From an uncultured Gemmataceae bacterium (lineage in GTDB: Bacteria; Planctomycetota; Planctomycetia; Gemmatales; Gemmataceae): DNA of 9,664 nt. Positions 5,076 to 9,664 of the stretch are shown piece after piece (position 1 is the first letter of the stretch; every line of letters begins with the position of its first letter). Under the pieces are notes generated by a model. That model made no database searches. It saw only the letters and a list, made by a program, of their open reading frames with translations, and was not told where the DNA came from. A program made the position numbers and the translations under genes. The stretch is taken from assembly GCA_937922175.1 (NCBI GenBank), contig CAKZUU010000354.1:1-9664 (forward strand). Direction: 5' to 3'.

Positions 5076-5444
5076 ATGATCCAGATGTACACCTACCTCG
5101 ACGTGGCCGACAACACCGGTGCCAAGGAATGCATGTGCATCAAGGTGCTCGGCGGAAGCAAGAGACGTTATGCGGGCATCGGCGACATCATCGTTGCCAG
5201 CGTGAAGAAGGCGATTCCCGGCGGCGACGTCAAACCCGGCGATGTCGTCAAAGGCGTGGTCGTCCGCACGAAACGCGCCACGCGCCGCAAAGATGGTAGC
5301 TACGTCCGCTTCGATCGAAATGCCTGTGTGTTGATCGATGCAGAAAAGAACCCGCGCGGCACACGAATCTTCGGTGCCGTCGCTCGAGAATTGCGAGAAA
5401 AAGGTTTCGTCAAAATCACGAACCTGGCCTCTGAAGTCGTCTGA
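5076..5444 (+). CDS. rplN: 50S ribosomal protein L14
   Basis: L14 lies at the subunit interface and is the binding site of the silencing factor RsfS in other bacteria. The 122-residue product is exactly the usual length, begins MIQMYTYLDVADNTGAKE and carries the signature region GDIIVASVKKAIPGGDVKPGDVVKGVVVRTK (36-66), then GSYVRFDRNACVLID and GTRIFGAVARELREKGFVKITNLASEVV. ATG 5076 follows GGGTG (5064-5068). It starts 13 nt after rpsQ and opens the spc half of the cluster; no promoter is evident between the two halves, so the cluster is probably read as one unit here. The stop codon lies inside a small hairpin. Confidence 0.97.
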   Translation: MIQMYTYLDVADNTGAKECMCIKVLGGSKRRYAGIGDIIVASVKKAIPGGDVKPGDVVKGVVVRTKRATRRKDGSYVRFDRNACVLIDAEKNPRGTRIFGAVARELREKGFVKITNLASEVV

Positions 5445-5471
5445 CCTTCAGACCCACTCGGTCGGCCCGAG
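5439..5471 (+). promoter_or_regulatory. Two tandem hairpins, rplN-rplX
   Basis: GTCTGA (5439-5444, containing the rplN stop codon) pairs with TCAGAC (5448-5453) around a three-base loop. Next, CTCGG (5457-5461) pairs with CCGAG (5467-5471) around TCGGC. The second stem contains the first bases of GAGGGA (5469-5474), the best ribosome-binding candidate for rplX, so it may partly mask that site and couple rplX translation to rplN. This is inferred from pairing only. Confidence 0.4.
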
Positions 5472-5483
5472 GGAACCATCGCC

Positions 5484-5852
5484 ATGCACGTGCGAAAAAA
5501 CGATATCGTGGAAGTCCTGACCGGTGACGACGCCGGCGATGCCCAGTCCCCCACACTGGGCAAAGTGCTGCGCGTCTTGCCCGACAAAAACAAAGTCATC
5601 GTCGAAGGGGTCAATAAGGTGTATCGCCACCTGAAGCCCTCTCGACGCAACCCCCAGGGAGGTCGGCTGTCGAAAGAAATGCCGATCGACGCCTCCAATG
5701 TGTTGCTGTATTGCCCCTCGTGTCGCCGCGGCCGCCGGATCGGCAAGCGGTACACCGCTGACGGAGCGAAAGAACGCTATTGCAAAAAGTGCGGCAGTGG
5801 TCTGGGTTTGCTCAGCAAGCCCAACCCGAAATATGCCCGTTCGTCCTCTTGA
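5484..5852 (+). CDS. rplX: 50S ribosomal protein L24 with C-terminal zinc ribbon
   Basis: L24 starts 50S assembly and lies near the exit tunnel. The N-terminal KOW domain is clear: MHVRKNDIVEVLTGDDAG (1-18), GKVLRVLPDKNKVIVEGVNKVYRHLKP (26-52). The short addition DAQSPTL at 19-25 stands where most relatives have one or two residues. The C-terminal half has C77-P-S-C80 and C100-K-K-C103, spaced like a zinc ribbon that would join the strands VLLYC and ERYCKKCG. Many L24 proteins have a partial or degenerate version; here all four cysteines are present. At 122 residues it is longer than the usual 102-105. Zinc binding is inferred from the motif. Confidence 0.95.
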   Translation: MHVRKNDIVEVLTGDDAGDAQSPTLGKVLRVLPDKNKVIVEGVNKVYRHLKPSRRNPQGGRLSKEMPIDASNVLLYCPSCRRGRRIGKRYTADGAKERYCKKCGSGLGLLSKPNPKYARSSS

Positions 5853-5904
5853 GATGAAAACACCGAGGTGACCTCATCCCTGGGTGGAAATCAGGTAAAC
5901 GGCT

Positions 5905-6444
5905 ATGGCTCGCTTGCTCGAACACTACCAAAAAACCATCGTTCCCGAGTTGAAAAAGAAACTCGGTCGGACCAACCCCATGAGCGTGCCCCGCTTGCAA
6001 AAGATCGTCCTGAATATGGGCATCGGCAAGGCTCTGCAAGACAAGAATCGGATTGAGCAAGCGGTCGAGCAGTTGACCATGATCGCCGGGCAAAAAGCCG
6101 TCGTCACTCGCGCCCGCCAGGCCATCAGCTCTTTCAAACTCCGGAAAGGAAACGAAATCGGCTGCCGAGTGACGCTCCGCGGCAAACGCATGTATGAATT
6201 TCTCGATCGGCTCATCAATGTCGCCCTGCCCCGGATTCGTGACTTCCGCGGCATCAACCCGAAGTCGTTCGACGGCCACGGCAACTACTCCATGGGTGTC
6301 AGTGAACAATTGATCTTTCCCGAGGTGGACGCCGACAAAGTCACGTTCACTCAGGGGATGGATATTACCATCGTCACCAGCACCGACAGCGATGACGAGG
6401 CGCGCGAACTGTTACGGGCGTTCGGTATGCCGTTCCGGGATTGA
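5905..6444 (+). CDS. rplE: 50S ribosomal protein L5
   Basis: L5 binds 5S rRNA with L18 and contacts P-site tRNA and S13. The 179-residue product equals E. coli L5 in length. It has MARLLEHYQKTIVPELKKKLG at the start, VPRLQKIVLNMGIG (28-41), AGQKAVVTRARQAISSFKLRKG (72-93), IGCRVTLRGKRMYEFLDRLI and the signature LPRIRDFRGINPKSFDGHGNYSMGVSEQLIFPEV. The tail TSTDSDDEARELLRAFGMPF is typical. ATG 5905 has only a modest AGGT ribosome-binding candidate. In E. coli, S8 represses the spc operon by binding mRNA at the rplX-rplE junction; I could not fold a convincing S8 target in the 52-nt spacer here. Confidence 0.97.
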   Translation: MARLLEHYQKTIVPELKKKLGRTNPMSVPRLQKIVLNMGIGKALQDKNRIEQAVEQLTMIAGQKAVVTRARQAISSFKLRKGNEIGCRVTLRGKRMYEFLDRLINVALPRIRDFRGINPKSFDGHGNYSMGVSEQLIFPEVDADKVTFTQGMDITIVTSTDSDDEARELLRAFGMPFRD

Positions 6445-6463
6445 CTGGGAGACAACCTTAGTC

Positions 6464-6490
6464 CGCTGCCGGATCACCTCCCGGCTGGCG
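6464..6490 (+). promoter_or_regulatory. Hairpin presenting a 16S 3'-end (anti-SD) sequence
   Basis: GCCGG (6468-6472) pairs with CCGGC (6481-6485), and CGC (6464-6466) with GCG (6488-6490) across a small internal loop. The eight-base loop is ATCACCTC. Read through the stem, bases 6471-6481 are GGATCACCTCC, identical to the conserved 3' end of bacterial 16S rRNA that carries the anti-Shine-Dalgarno sequence. It lies 14 nt before the rpsN start. It may be coincidence, or a mimic that binds a ribosomal protein or masks a ribosome-binding site. Confidence 0.4.
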
Positions 6491-6503
6491 AAGAGAGATG
6501 GAG

Positions 6504-6740
6504 ATGTCCACAAACTCGAAAGAAGCGAAATTCCGCAAGCAAATGGAAAAGCTGGAAGCGCATCTGAAAGACCCAGAAAAGGTCAAGATGCCGCCTCGGG
6601 AAAAAATCCGCATCCGATTGCGGTGCCGGTTGTGTGGCCGGCCTCGGGCGGTGTACCGGAAATTTGGGATCTGTCGAATCTGTTTCCGCAATATGGCCAG
6701 CGATGGCTTGATCCCCGGCATCCGGAAAGCCTCGTGGTAA
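6504..6740 (+). CDS. rpsN: 30S ribosomal protein S14, zinc type with long N-terminus
   Basis: S14 is a 30S head protein. The C-terminal 40 residues are classic zinc-type S14: C41-R-L-C44, GRPRAVYRKFG, C57-R-I-C60, then FRNM and LIPGIRKASW at the end. Zinc-type S14 is normally 61 residues, while this product is 78, with a Lys/Glu-rich helical N-terminus (SKEAKFRKQMEKLEAHLKD) of roughly 17 added residues. That gives it a length between the short zinc form and the roughly 100-residue zinc-free form. I prefer ATG 6504, with GAGAG at 6493-6497 upstream; ATG 6498 in the same frame adds two residues. It sits in the standard place between rplE and rpsH. Confidence 0.95.
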   Translation: MSTNSKEAKFRKQMEKLEAHLKDPEKVKMPPREKIRIRLRCRLCGRPRAVYRKFGICRICFRNMASDGLIPGIRKASW

Positions 6741-6838
6741 CCTCCGAGCGAATTGGCGTCCAAGCCGGGTGACACCCCGAGTTGTCCCCGACGCGGCAGG
6801 CAACGGGAAATGAGAAAGCGAAGCGAGCGAATTGTACC
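6741..6838 (+). other. rpsN-rpsH spacer with flanking direct repeat
   Basis: A 98-nt spacer with no recognisable gene. The 11-base sequence CGAGCGAATTG occurs at 6745-6755 and again at 6824-6834, near its two ends. A short GGGT/ACCC hairpin lies between them. The second repeat copy lies directly before the rpsH start, where no Shine-Dalgarno sequence is visible. Confidence 0.4.
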
Positions 6839-7285
6839 ATGATGACCGATCCGATCGCCGATATGTTGACCCGCATCCGCAATGCCAACGCGATCGAGCG
6901 TCCGGCGGTGGAGATGCCCGCGACACGCCTGAAGATCGGCGTGGCCCGGGTTCTGCGCGACGAAGGGTTCATCCTCGATTACCAGGTCGGGCATTATCAC
7001 ACTGACGCTGAGGGCCAAAAGGTTTTCACACCCTCGGAGGACCTCAGCCAGCCCAAAGCGGTTCTCAGGGTTTATTTGAAGTATGGGCCGGAGGGCGAAC
7101 GCGTCATCCGCCATATCGAGCGGGTCAGCAAACCGGGCTTGCGCGTGTACAAGCGACGGGCGAAGCTCAACCGGGTTTTGGACGGCATGGGCATCGCCAT
7201 TATCAGCACGAACCAAGGAGTCATGAGTGACCGCCGCGCCCGGCAATTGAACTTGGGCGGCGAGGTTCTCGCGAACGTGTGGTGA
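6839..7285 (+). CDS. rpsH: 30S ribosomal protein S8
   Basis: S8 binds helix 21 of 16S rRNA and, in E. coli, represses the spc operon. The 148-residue product begins MMTDPIADMLTRIRNA, has MPATRLKIGVARVLRDEGFI (26-45) and ends in the strongly conserved GIAIISTNQGVMSDRRARQLNLGGEVLANVW. Most S8 proteins are about 130 residues; the surplus lies around residues 50-73 (GHYHTDAEGQKVFTPSEDLSQPK), between the N- and C-terminal domains. A longer frame starts at 6782, but the family begins at the ATG pair at 6839/6842. No Shine-Dalgarno sequence precedes it, so initiation may rely on unstructured A-rich leader or on coupling. Confidence 0.96.
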   Translation: MMTDPIADMLTRIRNANAIERPAVEMPATRLKIGVARVLRDEGFILDYQVGHYHTDAEGQKVFTPSEDLSQPKAVLRVYLKYGPEGERVIRHIERVSKPGLRVYKRRAKLNRVLDGMGIAIISTNQGVMSDRRARQLNLGGEVLANVW

Positions 7286-7353
7286 AACGGGATCTGAATG
7301 CGAGAAGCTCCGTCACAGCTGCCGTTGGTAAGGAGCGATAAGAGGTCGGTACA

Positions 7354-7908
7354 ATGTCCCGAATTGGAAAACGAGCGGTGGTCTATCCCGCCGGTGTGAA
7401 GGTCAAGGTGGATGGCAATCGAATCACGGTCGAGGGGCCCAAAGGCGCCAAACTCGAATGGAATTGCCACCCCCTCATGAAAGTGACCCACGACGAAACC
7501 GCGAAGTCGATCAAGGTCGAGCGGCCCAATGACGACCGCTTGAGTCGTTCGTTGCATGGCACGACCCGGAACATCATCAAGAACATGGTCGAAGGTGTTA
7601 CTAAAGGGTACGAAAAGCGTCTGAAGATCGAAGGGGTCGGCTACCAGGCAACGAAGCAAGGCAAGTCAATCGTACTGAAGGTGGGGTTCGCCAACGACAT
7701 CGTCTTGACGCCTCCAGAAGGGGTCACGGCTGACTTGCCTGACCCGACGACGATCGTTGTTCGGGGTGCCGACAAGCAGAAGGTGGGTCAGTTTGCGGCC
7801 GAACTTCGGGCCTCCCGGAAGCCGGAGCCTTACAAAGGAAAGGGAATTCGCTACGAGAACGAGGTCGTCCGCCGCAAGGAAGGCAAGTCGTTTGCCAGCG
7901 GTGGTTGA
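7354..7908 (+). CDS. rplF: 50S ribosomal protein L6
   Basis: L6 supports the factor-binding region near the sarcin-ricin loop. The 184-residue product has two repeats of the L6 fold: MSRIGKRAVVYPAGVKVKVDGNRITVEGPKG (1-31), then a second domain from about residue 85, with YEKRLKIEGVGYQATKQGKSIVLKVGFAND, and PTTIVVRGADKQKVGQFAAELRASRKPEPYKGKGIRYENEVVRRKEGK. The last segment is the family signature. Length is close to the usual 177-180. ATG 7354 follows AGAGGT (7341-7346) by seven bases. The spacer from rpsH (68 nt) contains only short possible pairings. Confidence 0.97.
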   Translation: MSRIGKRAVVYPAGVKVKVDGNRITVEGPKGAKLEWNCHPLMKVTHDETAKSIKVERPNDDRLSRSLHGTTRNIIKNMVEGVTKGYEKRLKIEGVGYQATKQGKSIVLKVGFANDIVLTPPEGVTADLPDPTTIVVRGADKQKVGQFAAELRASRKPEPYKGKGIRYENEVVRRKEGKSFASGG

Positions 7909-7929
7909 CGGGAGAATTGATGACCACAA

Positions 7930-7960
7930 AGGGGGCGTCTCCTGGTTCGAGTCGCCCCTT
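7930..7960 (+). promoter_or_regulatory. GC-rich hairpin, rplF-rplR
   Basis: AGGGGGCG (7930-7937) pairs with CGCCCCTT (7953-7960), eight pairs including one G-U. After a T-T mismatch, CTC (7939-7941) pairs with GAG (7949-7951). Only TTG follows, not a T-run, so termination is doubtful. If rplR starts at 7977 the hairpin is intercistronic; if it starts at 7920 the hairpin lies within the coding region. Confidence 0.5.
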
Positions 7961-7976
7961 GTCGATGGAAACGGCC

Positions 7977-8453
7977 ATGAGTCAGCAGAAATTGATCTTG
8001 TTGCGGCGCGAACGTCGCAAACACCGTGTGAGGAAGAAGATCCGCGGCACCGCGCAGAGGCCTCGCCTCAGCGTCTTCCGTTCCTCGAAACATATTTACG
8101 CCCAGTTGATCGACGACGAGACGGGTCGAACTCTCGCCGCCGCAAGCTCGTTGGGCGGCAAAGGGAAAAGCTACGGCGGCAACGTCGCCACGGCGAAATT
8201 GGTCGGTCAAAAAATCGCCGAGGCCGCGAAGGCCAAGGGAATTACCCAAGCTGCCTTCGACCGCGGACCGTACCGTTTTCATGGCCGCATCCAAGCCCTT
8301 GCTGTTGCCGCCACGGAGGCGGGATTGACTTGCTGCAATCCGAAGAACATCAAACAACCCGCTCCGAAAGCCGAAGCTGCCCCGGAAGCAGCCAAACCCG
8401 ATGCCAAAGCGAAGACCGAGAAGAAGCCCAAGGCGTCCAAACCTTCTAAGTAA
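7977..8453 (+). CDS. rplR: 50S ribosomal protein L18
   Basis: L18 delivers 5S rRNA to the 50S subunit with L5. The product shows RRERRKHRVRKKIRGTAQRPRLSVFRSSKHIYAQLIDD (10-47), the serine/glycine-rich middle, and FDRGPYRFHGRIQALAVAATEAGL (94-117), all diagnostic. Beyond the normal end it has a tail of about 38 residues rich in Lys, Ala and Pro (QPAPKAEAAPEAAKPDAKAK), giving 158 residues against about 120. The start is uncertain: the family favours ATG 7977, but ATG 7920 in the same frame has the better Shine-Dalgarno (GGGAG 7910-7914) and would add 19 residues translated across a hairpin. ATG 7965 is a third option. Confidence 0.93.
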   Translation: MSQQKLILLRRERRKHRVRKKIRGTAQRPRLSVFRSSKHIYAQLIDDETGRTLAAASSLGGKGKSYGGNVATAKLVGQKIAEAAKAKGITQAAFDRGPYRFHGRIQALAVAATEAGLTCCNPKNIKQPAPKAEAAPEAAKPDAKAKTEKKPKASKPSK

Positions 8454-8468
8454 GCGTGAGACTCTGTA

Positions 8469-8978
8469 ATGGCGCGTGAACGTCGAGATGCCGCTGATTC
8501 GCCCCGATCCGAATTAAAGGACTTCGTCGTCAAGATCCGCCGTTGTGCCGCCGTGGTCAAAGGGGGACGGCGATTCAGCTTCAATGCCTTGGTCGTCGTG
8601 GGTGACGAACAGGGGAAAGTGGCGTGGGGCTACGGAAAGGCCAATGAAGTGCCCCCGGCCGTCGAGAAAGCACTGAAAGACGGGGAGCAATCGCTCCGCC
8701 GCATGAAAAAAATCTCGTTGCGGGGCGAAACGATCCCGCATCGTGTCGTTGGACGTTTCGGGGCCAGCCGCGTCATTCTCGTTCCGGCCGGTCCGGGCAC
8801 CGGCGTCAAGGCCGGTCCGGGCGTCCGCGAAGTCTTGCAAGCCTGCGGGATCCGAAACATCCTCAGCAAAACGCACGGGTCCACCAACCCGATTAACCTG
8901 GTCAAAGCCACGATCAACGGGCTGCTGCAACTGCGAACCAAGCAGGAAGTCGAAGCCCTTCGGGGAGTGAAACTGTAA
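8469..8978 (+). CDS. rpsE: 30S ribosomal protein S5
   Basis: S5 lines the mRNA entry channel and affects decoding accuracy. The 169-residue product fits the family. The N-terminal double-stranded-RNA-binding-like domain includes KDFVVKIRRCAAVVKGGRRFSFNALVVVGD (17-46) and the conserved GYGKANEVPPAVEKAL. The C-terminal domain includes ASRVILVPAGPGTGVKAGPGVREVLQACGIRNILSKTHGSTNPINLVKATINGL. GPGVREVLQ replaces the usual GGxVRxVLE wording. ATG 8469 lacks a clear Shine-Dalgarno sequence and follows rplR by 15 nt. The TAA stop shares a base with the rplO ATG, which leaves no place for rpmD (L30), the usual gene after rpsE. Confidence 0.97.
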   Translation: MARERRDAADSPRSELKDFVVKIRRCAAVVKGGRRFSFNALVVVGDEQGKVAWGYGKANEVPPAVEKALKDGEQSLRRMKKISLRGETIPHRVVGRFGASRVILVPAGPGTGVKAGPGVREVLQACGIRNILSKTHGSTNPINLVKATINGLLQLRTKQEVEALRGVKL

Positions 8979-9484
8979 TGGACCTCAGTCAAGTCCATCA
9001 AGGTGTCCACAAGCGGAAACCGAAGAAGCGGGTCGGCCGTGGGATCGGCAGCGGGCATGGCAAAACCGCCAGCCGCGGCCACAAAGGCCAGTATTCCAGC
9101 GCCGGTGCCAAGATGTTCGGCCCTCTCTTTGAAGGGGGCCAGACACCGCTGTTCCGACGGCTGCCCAAACGCGGTTTCAGCCAGAACTCCTGGCGACGGC
9201 ACTACCACGTCGTCAACGTCGGCGACCTCAACGATCACTTCGCCGACGGCGAAACGGTCGATCCGGCGAGCTTGGAAGCCAAAGGGCTGGCCAAAGGCGC
9301 CGCGGATGGCGTTCGGATTCTCGGCCAAGGTGACTTGCAGCGGAAGCTGACGGTGGCTGCCCATCACTTCTCCAAGTCCGCCGCCGAGAAAATCCAAGCC
9401 TGCGGAGGCACCGTGCAAATCATCCCCGGACCGAAAAAGCCCGCTCGGAACAAAATGAAACCTCGGCGCCCCGCGAACCAGTAA
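8978..9484 (+). CDS. rplO: 50S ribosomal protein L15
   Basis: L15 is a late-assembly 23S-binding protein with an extended glycine-rich N-terminus. The 168-residue product shows KRKPKKRVGRGIGSGHGKTASRGHKGQ (12-38), then FEGGQTPLFRRLPKRGFSQNS (51-71), the typical pair of motifs, and a C-terminal globular part ending KIQACGGTVQII followed by a basic tail. It is slightly longer than the usual 145-150. ATG 8978 overlaps the rpsE stop codon (TAATG), a usual sign of termination-reinitiation coupling, with GGGGAG at 8962-8967 upstream. Confidence 0.96.
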   Translation: MDLSQVHQGVHKRKPKKRVGRGIGSGHGKTASRGHKGQYSSAGAKMFGPLFEGGQTPLFRRLPKRGFSQNSWRRHYHVVNVGDLNDHFADGETVDPASLEAKGLAKGAADGVRILGQGDLQRKLTVAAHHFSKSAAEKIQACGGTVQIIPGPKKPARNKMKPRRPANQ

Positions 9485-9576
9485 TTCCACGACGGCCGAT
9501 GAGGGCATGGCGGCCGACGGAATAGCATTCGACCTGATCTGGCGTCCCATCCACGACCGCCGGAAGGATGGTAGTT
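9485..9576 (+). promoter_or_regulatory. rplO-secY spacer with pairing around the secY ribosome-binding site
   Basis: Two overlapping alternatives could hide the secY ribosome-binding site GGAAGG (9562-9567). CTGGCG (9539-9544) can pair with CGCCGG (9558-9563), six pairs with one G-U, and CCATCC (9547-9552) can pair with GGATGG (9566-9571). A further CGGCCG/CGGCCG pair (9493-9498 with 9511-9516) lies upstream. No promoter is evident. Regulation by this pairing is inference. Confidence 0.35.
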
Positions 9577-9664
9577 ATGCAACGGTTCCTCGCGATCTTC
9601 AAAATCCCCGAATTGACCCGCAAGATCGCTATTACGCTTATCCTCTTGTCGGTCTACCGGATCG
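9577..9664 (+). CDS. secY: Protein translocase subunit SecY (5' end only)
   Basis: SecY forms the membrane channel for protein export. Only the first 29 codons are inside the window: MQRFLAIFKIPELTRKI then AITLILLSVYRI. This is the SecY start pattern, an amphipathic basic segment (FxxIFKIPELRxKI) followed by the beginning of transmembrane helix 1. ATG 9577 follows GGAAGG (9562-9567) by nine bases; an in-frame ATG at 9568 would be too close to that site. Position after rplO is standard for the spc operon. The gene continues past the right edge. Confidence 0.93.
   Translation, partial: MQRFLAIFKIPELTRKIAITLILLSVYRI

Noticed and set aside
5853..5904. An S8-binding repression site at the rplX-rplE junction, as in E. 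coli
   Set aside because: I could not fold the spacer into a helix 21-like element; only short pairings such as CCTG/CAGG appear.
8630..9550. Long minus-strand open frame of about 306 codons opposite rpsE and rplO
   Set aside because: The plus strand encodes full-length S5 and L15. The antisense translation resembles no family I know and is an expected by-product of GC-rich codon use.

Overview
This window is one uninterrupted ribosomal-protein gene cluster, the S10 and spc operons run together, with every gene on the + strand. It opens in the last 36 codons of rpsJ and closes 29 codons into secY. The order is rpsJ(partial)-rplD-rplW-rplB-rpsS-[initiator tRNA-Met]-rplV-rpsC-rplP-rpmC-rpsQ-rplN-rplX-rplE-rpsN-rpsH-rplF-rplR-rpsE-rplO-secY(partial). 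Every protein was recognised from its own sequence, and the classical order makes the assignments mutually supporting.

The organism is a GC-rich bacterium. My best inference is a planctomycete, possibly a Gemmata relative. The reasons are zinc-type S14, an L24 ending in a four-cysteine ribbon, several proteins with long basic or low-complexity terminal extensions (L4, L23, S17, L18), the absence of rpmD, weak or absent Shine-Dalgarno sites at several genes, and 40-180 nt spacers where many bacteria have almost none. No rRNA is present, so the taxon is not proven.

Region by region: 1-2325 holds the end of rpsJ, then rplD, rplW and rplB, with rplC (L3) missing from its usual place between rpsJ and rplD. 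Positions 2326-3389 hold rpsS, an initiator tRNA gene inside the mRNA, rplV and a 176-nt spacer with a 12-bp hairpin. Positions 3390-5062 hold rpsC-rplP-rpmC-rpsQ, tightly packed, with a 62-nt out-of-frame rpsC/rplP overlap and an 8-nt rpmC/rpsQ overlap. Positions 5076-8978 hold the spc genes rplN to rpsE. rpsE and rplO then overlap by one base (TAATG), leaving no room for rpmD. secY begins at 9577.

The products build both ribosomal subunits, and secY encodes the translocon channel. No mobile element, CRISPR array or accessory system is visible. What deserves a second look is non-coding or architectural: the missing rplC, the embedded initiator tRNA with an altered anticodon stem, a hairpin before rpsN whose loop shows the 16S 3'-end (anti-Shine-Dalgarno) sequence, a series of perfect GC-rich hairpins in the intercistronic spacers, and the long rpsC/rplP overlap.
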